NCBI GenBank assembly: GCA_046094505.1
Contig: JBJTHN010000069.1
Span: 1 to 64,000, forward strand
Direction of reading: 5' to 3'
Length of the DNA stretch: 64,000 nt
DNA from: RFTU01 sp046094505
Lineage (GTDB): Bacteria; Pseudomonadota; Gammaproteobacteria; Burkholderiales; Burkholderiaceae_C
Shown: piece by piece, positions 31,619-40,304 of the stretch
Layout: each line of letters begins with the position of its first letter
How positions within the stretch are numbered: the stretch's first letter is position 1
Made by a program: the position numbers and the translations under genes
Notes under the pieces: model-generated
Told to the model about the DNA's origin: nothing
The model's input: the letters and a program-made list of their open reading frames with translations, nothing else
Databases searched by the model: none

Positions 31619-33712
31619 TCAGCTGAAGGTCTTGCCGTCGGCTGCGAGCTGGGCCAGCAGCGGCGCGGGCTGCCAGAACTCGGCGTCGTCATGGGGGTTG
31701 CGTGCAAAGCGCTTCATCGCCTGCACCACGTTGAACAGCCCTTGCGTATCGGCGTAGCACAGCGGCCCGCCACGCCACAAAGGGAAGCCGTAGCCGGTGA
31801 GGTAGACCATGTCCACGTCGCTGGCCTTGTTGGCAATGCCCTCTTCCAAAATCTTGGCGGCCTCGTTGACCAGCGAATACACCAAGCGGTGAACGATCTC
31901 CTCATCGGAAATCTTGCGCGGGGTGATGCCCAGGGCGCTGCGGTGTGCCTCGATCATCTGCACCACCTCGGGCGATGGAATGGCGTCGCGCTTGCCCGGC
32001 GCGTAGTCGTACCAGCCCGCACCGGTCTTCTGGCCGTAGCGGCCCTTCTCGCACAAGAGGTCTGCCGTCTTGCTGTAGCGCATGTGCGGCTTTTCCACAT
32101 AGCGGCGCTTGCGGATCGCCCAGCCGATGTCGTTGCCCGCCAGGTCTCCCATGCGGAAGGGGCCCATGGCAAAACCGAACTTCTCCACGGCCTTGTCCAC
32201 CTGCGCCGGCGTGCAACCCTCTTCCAGAAGGAAGCCAGCCTGGCGGCTGTACTGCTCGATCATGCGGTTGCCAATGAAGCCATCGCACACCCCCGAGACC
32301 ACGGCCGTCTTGCGGATGGTCTTGGCCACCTTCATCACGGTGGCCAGCACGTCCTTGGCGGTCTCGCGGCCTCGCACCACTTCCAACAACTTCATGACGT
32401 TGGCGGGACTGAAGAAGTGCATGCCCACCACGTCCTGGGAACGCTTGGTGAAGGAGGCGATCCGGTCCACATCCAAGGTGGAGGTGTTGGAGGCCAGGAT
32501 GGCACCGGGCTTGGCCACAGCATCCAACTGCTGGAAAACGACCTGCTTGACACCAATGTCCTCGAACACAGCCTCGATGATGAGGTCGCAGGCCTTGAGG
32601 TCGTCGTAGCTGAGGGTGGTCTTGAGCAGGGCCATCCGCTCGTTGTACTTTTCGGGCTTGAGCTTGCCCTTCTTGACCTGCGCTTCGTAGTTCTTGCGGA
32701 CGGTGGCCACACCGCGGTCCAGCGCCTCTTGTTTGGTTTCCAGAATCGTCACGGGAATGCCGGCGTTCAGGAAGTTCATCGAGATACCGCCACCCATGGT
32801 GCCGGCGCCAATGACGCCCACGGTTGCAATCGAGCGCAGCGGCGTGTCGTCCGGGACGTCGGGAATCTTGCTGGCAGCACGCTCGCCGAAGAAGGCGTGA
32901 CGCAGCGCCTTCGACTCTGGCGTCATCATCAGAGACAGGAAGTGGCTTCGCTCGAACAGCAGACCGTCTTCGATTCCCTTTTGGGTGGAGGCCTCCACAC
33001 AGTCGACACACTTTTCGGGGGCCGGAAAGTTCTTGGCCACCGCCCGCACGGTGTTGCGTGCAAATGCAAAGTAAGCATCGCCCTGAGGGTGCGATGCCTT
33101 GTGGTTACGCACCAAGGGCAGTGGACGAAGATCAGCCACCTCCCGTGCAAAGGCGCAGGCACCCTCCAGCAGGTCGCCCTCGATCACACGGTCAAACAGC
33201 TTTTGGCCGGGCAATGCGGCGAGTACTTCGCTCTTCACCGGGTCGCCCTTGACGACCATGTTCAAGGCGGTTTCAACGCCCAATACGCGCGGCAGACGCT
33301 GTGTGCCACCGGCGCCCGGTACCAGGCCCAGCTTCACTTCTGGCAACGCAATCTGCGCGCCAGGGGACACCACCCGGTAGTGGCAACCCAGGGCCAGCTC
33401 CAAGCCACCGCCCATGCACACCGTGTGGATGGCCGCCACCACCGGCTTGGGCGTGTTCTCGCACAGGCGGATCAGGCTCAGCAGGTTGGGCTCCTGAATG
33501 GCCTTGGGCGAGCCGAACTCTCGAATGTCGGCGCCTCCTGAGAAGGCCTTGCCCGCGCCGGTGACCACGATGGCCTTGACTGCAGGATCGCCCACGGCCT
33601 GCTCGATCCCGGCTGCCAAGGCCACGCGGGTGGACAGGCCCAGACCGTTGACGGGCGGGTTATTCAGGGTGATGACGGCAACGGCGCCGCGCACCTCGTA
33701 GCTTGCGCTCAT
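31619..33712 (-). CDS. Bifunctional enoyl-CoA hydratase / 3-hydroxyacyl-CoA dehydrogenase (FadB/FadJ type)
   Basis: This 697-residue fusion has an N-terminal crotonase domain with oxyanion segment FSGGADI (57-63) and catalytic-position Glu105 (GGGLELALGC) and Glu125 (LPEVKLGLVPGAGGTQRL). A 3-hydroxyacyl-CoA dehydrogenase domain follows, with NAD motif VGVIGAGTMGGG near residue 300 and catalytic His in GMHFFSPANVMKLLEV. It performs hydration and oxidation in beta-oxidation. The start at 33712 (MSASYEVRGAVAVITL) is family-consistent; the open frame continues upstream but overlaps livF. It follows livF by 85 bases. Confidence 0.94.
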   Translation of the reverse strand: MSASYEVRGAVAVITLNNPPVNGLGLSTRVALAAGIEQAVGDPAVKAIVVTGAGKAFSGGADIREFGSPKAIQEPNLLSLIRLCENTPKPVVAAIHTVCMGGGLELALGCHYRVVSPGAQIALPEVKLGLVPGAGGTQRLPRVLGVETALNMVVKGDPVKSEVLAALPGQKLFDRVIEGDLLEGACAFAREVADLRPLPLVRNHKASHPQGDAYFAFARNTVRAVAKNFPAPEKCVDCVEASTQKGIEDGLLFERSHFLSLMMTPESKALRHAFFGERAASKIPDVPDDTPLRSIATVGVIGAGTMGGGISMNFLNAGIPVTILETKQEALDRGVATVRKNYEAQVKKGKLKPEKYNERMALLKTTLSYDDLKACDLIIEAVFEDIGVKQVVFQQLDAVAKPGAILASNTSTLDVDRIASFTKRSQDVVGMHFFSPANVMKLLEVVRGRETAKDVLATVMKVAKTIRKTAVVSGVCDGFIGNRMIEQYSRQAGFLLEEGCTPAQVDKAVEKFGFAMGPFRMGDLAGNDIGWAIRKRRYVEKPHMRYSKTADLLCEKGRYGQKTGAGWYDYAPGKRDAIPSPEVVQMIEAHRSALGITPRKISDEEIVHRLVYSLVNEAAKILEEGIANKASDVDMVYLTGYGFPLWRGGPLCYADTQGLFNVVQAMKRFARNPHDDAEFWQPAPLLAQLAADGKTFS

Positions 33713-33797
33713 CGGGCGGGTCTCCTTGTGGACGGTTCGCGGGAAGTCAGGACCAGGGCGCGACGCAAAATCGCACGCTCGTTCTATTCTAGGGGGC

Positions 33798-34499
33798 TCA
33801 CACCTCGAGCCATTCCTTGCGGATGTAGCGGTTGTCCCGCAGTTCAGAGGGCGTGCCCTCAAACACGATCTGCCCATGGCCCATGACCAGGCAGCGCTCG
33901 GACACCTCCAGCGCAATGGTGAGCTTCTGCTCGACCAGCAACACGCAGACGCCACGGCGCTTGAGCTCGCGCAGGTACTCGGCCACCAGCTCCACAATCT
34001 TGGGAGCCAGACCCTCGGTGGGCTCGTCGATCATGATCAGGTCGGGGTCACCCATCAGGGTTCGGCACAGCGTGAGCATTTGCTGCTCTCCACCGGACAA
34101 CACCCCGGCCTCTGTGTGCTGGCGCTCCTTCAGCCTTGGAAACAAGGCGTACATGTCGTCGAACTGCCAGCGGGCCTTGGGGTCGGGCTTGGCTGCCTTG
34201 CAGCCGAGCATCAGGTTCTGGTGCACGGTCAGCTTCGGGAAGATGTCGCGGTTTTCGGGAACATAGCCGATGCCGCGGTGGGCGATCTCGAAGGCTTTGC
34301 CGCCGATCAGCTCCTGTCCCTTCCATTGAACCGAGCCATGCGCGTCGACCAGGCCCATCACCGCCTTGACGGTGGTGGAGCGGCCCGACCCGTTGCGGCC
34401 GAGCAAGCCGACGATCTCGCCGGGCTGCACGCTGAAGTTGACGCCATGCAGCACATGGCTCTTGCCGTAGTAGGCGTGTAGGTTCGTAACGTTGAGCAT
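33798..34499 (-). CDS. livF: Branched-chain amino-acid-type ABC transporter ATPase LivF (Walker A Lys replaced by Arg)
   Basis: This is a 233-residue ATPase of the HAAT family. The signature LSGGEQQMLTLCRTLM and Walker B LIMIDEPTEGLAP are standard, as is the C-terminal end (RYIRKEWLEV). The Walker A loop reads GRNGSGRSTT (residues 34-43): the nearly invariant lysine is Arg40. I read the codon directly as CGC, so it is not a translation slip. This could impair ATP binding or mark a subfamily where LivG does most hydrolysis. It follows livG by 20 bases and precedes the beta-oxidation genes. Confidence 0.93.
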   Translation of the reverse strand: MLNVTNLHAYYGKSHVLHGVNFSVQPGEIVGLLGRNGSGRSTTVKAVMGLVDAHGSVQWKGQELIGGKAFEIAHRGIGYVPENRDIFPKLTVHQNLMLGCKAAKPDPKARWQFDDMYALFPRLKERQHTEAGVLSGGEQQMLTLCRTLMGDPDLIMIDEPTEGLAPKIVELVAEYLRELKRRGVCVLLVEQKLTIALEVSERCLVMGHGQIVFEGTPSELRDNRYIRKEWLEV

Positions 34500-34519
34500 G
34501 TGACTTGGGCTGTGGAGGA

Positions 34520-35323
34520 TCAGGCCGCAGCCGAGGCGGCCTGCTGGTCGGCGAGCACCGAGCCCAGGTAGGCTTCTTGAACACGGGCGTCCGCTCGCAC
34601 CCGCTCGGGCGTGTCAAAGGCGATCACTTCGCCGTAGACCAGCACGGCAATCTTGTCGGCCAAACCGAAGACCACGCCCATGTCGTGCTCCACAGTCACC
34701 AAGGTCTTGCCCTCGGTCACGTCGCGGATGAGGCGGACAAACCGGGTGGTTTCGCTCTTGCTCATACCCGCGGTGGGTTCGTCCAGCAAAATCACCGGTG
34801 AGCCGCCTGCGATGGTCACGCCCACCTCCAAGGCACGCTGCTCGGCATAGGTGAGGTTCATCGACAGGTGGTCTCGCTTCTTGTCGAGCTTGATCATCTC
34901 CAACACTTCGTCCACGCGTTCGGTTACGTCGTCGAGGTCGGCCAAAAACCGCCAAAAGGCATAGCGGTGGCCCAGGCTCCACAGCACGGCACAGCGAATG
35001 TTCTCAAACGCCGACAGGCGGGTGAAGAGGTTGCTGACCTGAAAGCTGCGGGCCAAGCCCCGCCGGTTGATGTCGTAGGGCTTGCGGCCATCGATGCGTT
35101 GGCCCATGAGCCGGATTTCTCCGCGCGTGGGAGCAAACCGACCGCTGATCAGGTTGAACAGCGTGCTCTTGCCCGCCCCGTTGGGGCCAATGATGGCCAC
35201 ACGCTCACCTTGTGCCACGCTGAGACTGGCGCCGCGGATGATCTCGGTCTTGCCAAAGCTCTTGTGCACATCGATCAGCTCAAGTGCCAGCGCCTGTGAC
35301 GTGGGGCTGTGCTGCTGGTTCAT
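34520..35323 (-). CDS. livG: Branched-chain amino-acid-type ABC transporter ATPase LivG
   Basis: This 267-residue ATPase has a canonical Walker A (GPNGAGKSTLFN), a LivG-type insert RRGLARSFQVSNLFTRLSAFEN, the signature region LTYAEQRALEVGVTIAG and Walker B VILLDEPTAGMSK. Unlike LivF next door, its Walker A lysine is intact. The start at 35323 (MNQQHSPTSQALALELIDV) overlaps the livM stop by four bases. The product would pair with LivF on the membrane dimer LivHM. Confidence 0.94.
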   Translation of the reverse strand: MNQQHSPTSQALALELIDVHKSFGKTEIIRGASLSVAQGERVAIIGPNGAGKSTLFNLISGRFAPTRGEIRLMGQRIDGRKPYDINRRGLARSFQVSNLFTRLSAFENIRCAVLWSLGHRYAFWRFLADLDDVTERVDEVLEMIKLDKKRDHLSMNLTYAEQRALEVGVTIAGGSPVILLDEPTAGMSKSETTRFVRLIRDVTEGKTLVTVEHDMGVVFGLADKIAVLVYGEVIAFDTPERVRADARVQEAYLGSVLADQQAASAAA

Positions 35324-36624
35324 AGCGACTCCCGGCGCTTGATTTCCTTTTCGATCTCTTCTTGTGTCTGGTCCCACTCACGCTTGAAGGCGCGCCGGGA
35401 GAACTCGAAGAGAACGATACCCAGGACCAGGGTGAACACCGCACCGAACCAAGCATCCAAGCCCGTGGCATCCAGCGTGGCCCCCATGAACCGAACATCC
35501 GGGCCCATGGCCGCGTTCATCTGCAGGTGGTAGGTCATCTCCACCATGGCAGCCCCACCCACCAAGACCGTCAAGCCCGTACCGGCCAGTGCCAGGTAGG
35601 AGGTCCACAGGCGCCGCAACTTACCGAAAGCGGCCACCCTCAGGTTCATCATGATGAGGCTGGCGAAGCCACCCGGCGCATACATCACCATGAACAGGAA
35701 CACCAAGCCGAGATACAGCAGCCACGCCTTGGTGAGTTCAGACAGCAGCACCAGTGCGATCACCATGAGGACGGCGCCAATGATGGGACCAAAGAAGAAG
35801 GTGGCCCCACCCAGGAAGACAAACAGCAGATACGCGCCTGAGCGGTGGGCCCCCACCACTTCACCGGTGACCAGCTCGAAGTTGATTGCCGCCAGGCCAC
35901 CGGCAATACCGGCAAAAAAGCCCGATGCCATGAACGCCAGAAAGCGCACCATCTGGGTGTTGTAGCCTACAAACTCCACGCGCTCGGGGTTGTCACGCAC
36001 CGCGTTGAGGATGCGGCCCAGTGGGGTGCGGGTGAAGGCGAACATGGCCGCTGTGGTGATGAAGCAATACGCGGCGATCAGGTAGTACACCTGAATCTGG
36101 GGCCCGAAGGTGATGCCCAGGAAAGGCTCGCCCACCACGCGGTTGCCGGAGATGCCGCCTTCACCGCCGAAGAATTCCGGCAGCATCAACGACATCGACC
36201 ACACCAGCTCGCCCACGCCCAGCGTAATCATGGCGAAGGTGGTACCGGACTTCTTGGTGGTGACATAGCCCAACAGAAAGGCAAAGAACAAGCCGGCCAG
36301 CCCGCCCACCAGCGGCACCAGGCTCACGGGGATGGCCAACTTGCCTGCCGACACCAGGTTGAGTGTGTGGATGGCCAGGAAGGATCCCAAGCCGCTGTAG
36401 ACTGCGTGGCCGAAGCTGAGCATGCCGCCCTGGCCCAGCAGCATGTTGTAGGCCAGGCAGGCCACGATGGCGATCCCCATTTGGGACAACATCGTCAGCG
36501 CAAATCCACTGGTCCACAGCATGGGCGCAACGATCAGCAGCAGGGCAAACAGGCCCCACACGATCCAGCGCCCCACGTTCAGAGGCTTGAAACGATAGGC
36601 GGGACGGGTTTCGTCAATGGTCAT
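35320..36624 (-). CDS. livM: Branched-chain amino-acid-type ABC transporter permease LivM, with C-terminal extension
   Basis: This 434-residue inner-membrane permease has the LivM hallmark AYNMLLGQGGMLSFGHAVYSGLG and GATFFFGPIIGAVL. Typical LivM proteins are 300-360 residues. Here an extra C-terminal 100 residues follow RVAAFGKLRRLWTSY, containing two further hydrophobic segments (ALAGTGLTVLVGGAAMVEM and DAWFGAVFTLVLGIVLFEF), then a charged tail (REWDQTQEEIEKEIKRRESL). This extension may be specific to the transporter subtype. It follows livH by 18 bases and overlaps livG. Confidence 0.92.
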   Translation of the reverse strand: MTIDETRPAYRFKPLNVGRWIVWGLFALLLIVAPMLWTSGFALTMLSQMGIAIVACLAYNMLLGQGGMLSFGHAVYSGLGSFLAIHTLNLVSAGKLAIPVSLVPLVGGLAGLFFAFLLGYVTTKKSGTTFAMITLGVGELVWSMSLMLPEFFGGEGGISGNRVVGEPFLGITFGPQIQVYYLIAAYCFITTAAMFAFTRTPLGRILNAVRDNPERVEFVGYNTQMVRFLAFMASGFFAGIAGGLAAINFELVTGEVVGAHRSGAYLLFVFLGGATFFFGPIIGAVLMVIALVLLSELTKAWLLYLGLVFLFMVMYAPGGFASLIMMNLRVAAFGKLRRLWTSYLALAGTGLTVLVGGAAMVEMTYHLQMNAAMGPDVRFMGATLDATGLDAWFGAVFTLVLGIVLFEFSRRAFKREWDQTQEEIEKEIKRRESL

Positions 36625-36642
36625 GGTGTCGTGGCCCCGCCA

Positions 36643-37674
36643 TCAGTCTTCACGGGTACCCAGCAGGCCCTTGGGCCTGAAGATCAGAATCAAGACCAGC
36701 AAGAGGTAAGGCAGGATGGGTGCCGCCTGCGCCAGTGTGATCTTGAGGAAGGGATAGCCAAACGTCTGTGGTGTCACCGCCCAGCCCAAGGACCGCGCGG
36801 CATCAGCCAGGGAATGGTCAACGGTCAAGGGCAGCGTTTGCAGCAGGCCAATCACCAAGGAACCCACAAAGGCCCCGGCCAGTGAGCCCATGCCACCCAC
36901 CACCACCACCACAAACACGATGGAGCCGACGATGGCGGCCATGGACGGCTCGGTGATGAAGGTCATGCCTCCGATCACGCCAGCCAAACCCGCCAAAGCG
37001 CAACCGCTGCCAAACACCAGCATCAAGACCTTGGGCACGTTGTGGCCCAGGGCTTCGACCATCTCGGGATGGGTCAGCGCGGCCTGAATCACCAGGCCGA
37101 TGCGGGTGCGGGTGAGCAGCAGCCACAGGAACAACAGCATCACCACCGCCACGGCCATGATGAAAAACCGCGCGGCTGGGAAGGTGGAACAGGCGACCTT
37201 CACCGTCTCGGTGCTCACACACAGGGCCTTGGGCGCCGCCCCCAGCATGAAACCCAAGCCGGTTTCACTGGACTGGATAACCGTGAAGGCTGAGCCCTGC
37301 AGGATTTCCGGCGGCGAAAACGGCACGTTCGACAAACCCCACACCAGCTTGACCACCTCCAGCACCACGTAGGACAGACCAAAGGTGACCAACAGTTCAG
37401 GCACATGCCCGAACTTGTGAACCTTGCGAAGGGCGTATCGTTCGAACAAGGCGCCCATGAGACCCACCACCAGCGGCGCCACCAGGAAGGCGGGCCAAAA
37501 GCCCACCGCCTGCGACATCGAGTAGGCCAGGTAGGCGCCCACCATGTAGAAGCTGGTGTGGGCGAAATTGAGCACGCCCATCATGCTGAAGATCAACGTC
37601 AGCCCAGAGCTGAGCATGAACAGCAACAGGCCGGCGCTGATGCCGTTGAGGATGTTGATCAGGACTTGGTCCAC
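36643..37674 (-). CDS. livH: Branched-chain amino-acid-type ABC transporter permease LivH
   Basis: This 343-residue permease of the HAAT family is hydrophobic throughout, with the family segment LSSGLTLIFSMMGVLNFAHTSFYMVGAYLAYS and the coupling region FGSGCALAGLAGVIGG. It is longer than typical LivH (about 290-310) because of a periplasmic-type insert around residues 150-170 (GAAPKALCVSTETVKVACST) containing two cysteines. The gene lies 92 bases after the binding-protein gene, across a terminator-like hairpin, and begins the membrane part of the operon. Confidence 0.92.
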   Translation of the reverse strand: MDQVLINILNGISAGLLLFMLSSGLTLIFSMMGVLNFAHTSFYMVGAYLAYSMSQAVGFWPAFLVAPLVVGLMGALFERYALRKVHKFGHVPELLVTFGLSYVVLEVVKLVWGLSNVPFSPPEILQGSAFTVIQSSETGLGFMLGAAPKALCVSTETVKVACSTFPAARFFIMAVAVVMLLFLWLLLTRTRIGLVIQAALTHPEMVEALGHNVPKVLMLVFGSGCALAGLAGVIGGMTFITEPSMAAIVGSIVFVVVVVGGMGSLAGAFVGSLVIGLLQTLPLTVDHSLADAARSLGWAVTPQTFGYPFLKITLAQAAPILPYLLLVLILIFRPKGLLGTRED

Positions 37675-37717
37675 TTGCCGCGGGATCCTATGGGCGTCCG
37701 AGGGACATTCAAGAAAA

Positions 37718-37747
37718 GGGCCCTGCAGACTCTCGCCTGTAGGGCCC
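37718..37747 (-). terminator. Intra-operon hairpin between the binding-protein gene and livH
   Basis: GGGCCCT pairs with AGGGCCC, with part of the loop also able to pair. On the minus strand it is followed by TTTTCTTG. It sits 19 bases after the binding-protein gene stop. Partial terminators or 3'-protecting hairpins at this point are common in ABC operons and give more binding protein than permease. Confidence 0.7.
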
Positions 37748-37766
37748 CCGGTTCAAGTCAGGTAGT

Positions 37767-39017
37767 TTATCGCGGATTCGGGCGCTTCATCTGGCACGAG
37801 GTGGGCGTGCTGGCCACATAGGGCTCGAAGGTACGAATGGTGCGAAAGTTGTAGCCGGTGTTTTCAACGCTGTAATCGTTGGGTTTGGCACCGGCCTTTT
37901 CCCATCGGCTGATGAACACATGCTGCTGCAACTGGTGGTCGGTCTTGCGCATTTGTACCTCGCCCGACAGGCCCTTGGCCTCCAGGCCCTCCAGGGCAAA
38001 TGCCACCTTGAGCGGATCGGTGCTCTTGGCCTTGGTCATGGCCGCGCTCAACAGCTGGTAGGCGCTGAAGATCTGGGCCGTGTAAAAGTCGTCGTTGAAC
38101 TTCGCCTTGTAAGCGTCCATGATCTTGCGGGCCTCGGGGGACTCGTAAGACATGATGCCCACCTGGTACACGCGGCCAGCAGCATTGGGGCCCAGGGCGG
38201 TGGGGGTGCCACTGACCGAGGCGTAGTAGGTGTAGAACTTGGCATCTAGGCCTGCGTCATTGGCCGCCTTGATCAGCAGCGTGAGGTCAGACGACCAATT
38301 GCCGGTGACCACCGTGTCAGCGCCAGAGGCCTTGATCTTGGCGATGTAGGGCGCAAAGTCACGGGTCTGGGCCAAGGGCGTGAGATCCTCACCCACGATT
38401 TGTATGTCGGGGCGCTTACGAGCCAGGTTCTCCTTGGCGTACTTGACCACCTGTTGACCATGTGAATAGTTTTGGTTGATCAGGTACACCTTTTTGATGT
38501 CCTTCTGACCCTGCATGAAGGTGCTCAAGGCTTCCATCTTCATTGAGGTGTCCGCGTCCAGGCGGAAGTGCCAGAAGTTACACCGCTCGTTGGTGAGTGC
38601 GGGATCGACTGCGGCGTAGTTCAGGAACAGCACCTCTTTACCCGGATTGCGCTCGTTGTAGCGGGCCAAGAAGTCGATGATGGCAGCCGCAGGGCCGCTG
38701 CCTGTGCCCTGTGCCACATAGCGCACGCCTTTGTCGATGGCCGCCTGCAGAACGCTCACGGTTTCCTGCGGGCTGAGCTTGTTGTCAAAGGGCATGATCT
38801 CGAACTTGACACCAGCCGAGTTGGACTTGCTGAACTGCTCACCGAGGAACTGAAAGCCCTGCAGTTGGTTTTTGCCTGTGGCCGCCGTCAGGCCGGTCAG
38901 CGCGTCGATCCAGGCGATCTTGATGGTCTCTCCCTTTTGCGCGTGGGCCATGCCAGCGCTCAAAGCCATACCGGTGGCCATTGAAGCGGCCAGCATCGTG
39001 CGGGTGAATCGGGTCAT
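37767..39017 (-). CDS. Periplasmic branched-chain amino-acid-type substrate-binding protein
   Basis: This 416-residue type I periplasmic binding protein has a clear signal peptide (TMLAASMATGMALSAGMAHA, cut before QKGETIKIAW). The mature part follows the Leu/Ile/Val-binding fold: IAWIDALTGLTAATGKNQLQG, a central ADTVVTGNWSSDLTLLIKAA and the C-terminal FISRWEKAGAKPNDYSVE. Many HAAT binding proteins of this type in betaproteobacteria bind aromatic or aliphatic carboxylates instead of amino acids. AAGGAG lies 8 bases before the ATG. The gene leads the operon. Confidence 0.9.
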   Translation of the reverse strand: MTRFTRTMLAASMATGMALSAGMAHAQKGETIKIAWIDALTGLTAATGKNQLQGFQFLGEQFSKSNSAGVKFEIMPFDNKLSPQETVSVLQAAIDKGVRYVAQGTGSGPAAAIIDFLARYNERNPGKEVLFLNYAAVDPALTNERCNFWHFRLDADTSMKMEALSTFMQGQKDIKKVYLINQNYSHGQQVVKYAKENLARKRPDIQIVGEDLTPLAQTRDFAPYIAKIKASGADTVVTGNWSSDLTLLIKAANDAGLDAKFYTYYASVSGTPTALGPNAAGRVYQVGIMSYESPEARKIMDAYKAKFNDDFYTAQIFSAYQLLSAAMTKAKSTDPLKVAFALEGLEAKGLSGEVQMRKTDHQLQQHVFISRWEKAGAKPNDYSVENTGYNFRTIRTFEPYVASTPTSCQMKRPNPR

Positions 39018-39071
39018 CTCGAAGTCTCCTTCATTCAAGCTGCGGGAACGGTGATGTTGTGGGGCCGAAAG

Positions 39072-39089
39072 GTACCGGAACACCGGTAC
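39072..39089. promoter_or_regulatory. 18-bp palindrome upstream of the importer operon, candidate operator
   Basis: GTACCGG and CCGGTAC form a perfect 7-bp inverted repeat around AACA, 55 bases before the binding-protein start and in the spacer shared with divergent msrB. Size and symmetry fit a TetR/FadR-like dimer site, but no regulator gene lies in the window and the repeat could also be an RNA hairpin. Confidence 0.4.
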
Positions 39090-39207
39090 ACCACGACTCA
39101 GGGCATACCCCAAAATAGGGCCAAGACCCCCAGCCCAGTCAGGGCTTTCGCAACGGTGACCCCACCCTACACTGGTCTCCCAACCCCGCACCACCCTGCC
39201 CCGACCG

Positions 39208-39675
39208 ATGCCCCACTCCACCGACGACCCCCGATACCCCGTCCGTAAACCCGACGAGCGGTGGCGTCAGTCCCTGGATGAACTGGCCTACCAGGTCACG
39301 CGACGGGCCGCCACCGAGCGGGCCTTCACGGGGCGGTTCTGGGACCACTGGGAAGGCGGCCACTACGACTGCGTGTGTTGCGGCACGCGGCTGTTTCACT
39401 CCAAAACCAAGTTCGACGCAGGCTGCGGTTGGCCCAGCTACTGGGAGCCGGTCAACGACCAGGTGATCGAAGCCCTGCCCGATCGCAGTCACGGCATGGT
39501 GCGTGTGGAAGTGCGCTGCCGCCAATGCGGTGCGCACCTGGGTCATGTGTTCGAGGACGGACCCATGCCTACGGGGCTGCGGTACTGCATCAACTCGGCC
39601 TCGCTGACCTTCAAGGCCAGCACCGCGTCAACCGAGCCCGAGCCACCCCAGCCCGAGCCTGGGTCCCAGCCATGA
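39208..39675 (+). CDS. msrB: Peptide-methionine (R)-S-oxide reductase MsrB
   Basis: This 155-residue enzyme reduces methionine-R-sulfoxide in proteins. The two zinc pairs are Cys55/Cys58 (in YDCVCCG) and Cys104/Cys107 (in RCRQCG), and the catalytic Cys127 is in GLRYCINSASL. WWYWE-type aromatic residues (GWPSYWEPV) line the pocket. It lacks a signal peptide, so it acts in the cytoplasm. The Pro/Glu-rich tail is not conserved. It is divergent from the importer operon and overlaps ispZ by four bases. Confidence 0.95.
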   Translation: MPHSTDDPRYPVRKPDERWRQSLDELAYQVTRRAATERAFTGRFWDHWEGGHYDCVCCGTRLFHSKTKFDAGCGWPSYWEPVNDQVIEALPDRSHGMVRVEVRCRQCGAHLGHVFEDGPMPTGLRYCINSASLTFKASTASTEPEPPQPEPGSQP

Positions 39676-40304
39676 AGCTGCTCTTTGACTTTCTGCCCAT
39701 CGTGCTGTTCTTTGGGGCATTCAAGTGGTCTGAGGGCCATCCAGACATCGCAGCCCAGTGGGCCACGGCCCACGTGGGCTTCCTGGTTCAAGGTGGTGTC
39801 GTCACCCCCGAGGTGGCCCCGGTCTTGTTGGCCACACTGGTGGTGATGCTGGCCACGGCCGCACAGGTCTTGTTTCTCAAGGCCCGGGGACGCCGTGTGG
39901 ACACCATGCTGTGGGTGAGCCTGGGCCTGGTGGTGGTCCTGGGCGCGGCCACGGTTTGGTTTCACAGCGAGACGTTCATCAAGTGGAAGCCCAGCGTGCT
40001 CTATTGGGCCATGGGCGGCGCTTTGCTGCTGGGTCAGTGGGTCTGGAAACGCAATCTGCTGCGCAACTTGTTGGGCGCACAGATGAGACTGCCCGACGCC
40101 ATCTGGGGGCGCCTGAGCCATGCATGGGCGGGCTTTTTCGCCGCCATGGGCGGCCTGAACCTGTGGGTGGCGTATCGCTTCGACACCGCCACCTGGGTCA
40201 ACTTCAAACTCTTCGGCGGCATGGGCCTCCTGGTGGCCTTCTCCGTGGCACAAGCGGTGTGGGTCTCGCGCCACTTGATTGAAGAGCCGGAGGTTTCTCC
40301 ATGA
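39672..40304 (+). CDS. ispZ: Inner-membrane septation protein (IspZ/YciB family)
   Basis: This 210-residue protein with about five hydrophobic segments starts MKLLFDFLPIVLFFGAFKWS, the typical YciB/IspZ opening, and contains FHSETFIKWKPSVLYWAMGG and FAAMGGLNLWVAYRFDTATWVNFKLFGGMG. YciB is linked to cell-envelope integrity and septation in enterobacteria and Shigella; the mechanism is unclear. The ATG overlaps the msrB stop, and its own stop overlaps the bolA start, so msrB-ispZ-bolA are translationally coupled. Confidence 0.93.
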   Translation: MKLLFDFLPIVLFFGAFKWSEGHPDIAAQWATAHVGFLVQGGVVTPEVAPVLLATLVVMLATAAQVLFLKARGRRVDTMLWVSLGLVVVLGAATVWFHSETFIKWKPSVLYWAMGGALLLGQWVWKRNLLRNLLGAQMRLPDAIWGRLSHAWAGFFAAMGGLNLWVAYRFDTATWVNFKLFGGMGLLVAFSVAQAVWVSRHLIEEPEVSP

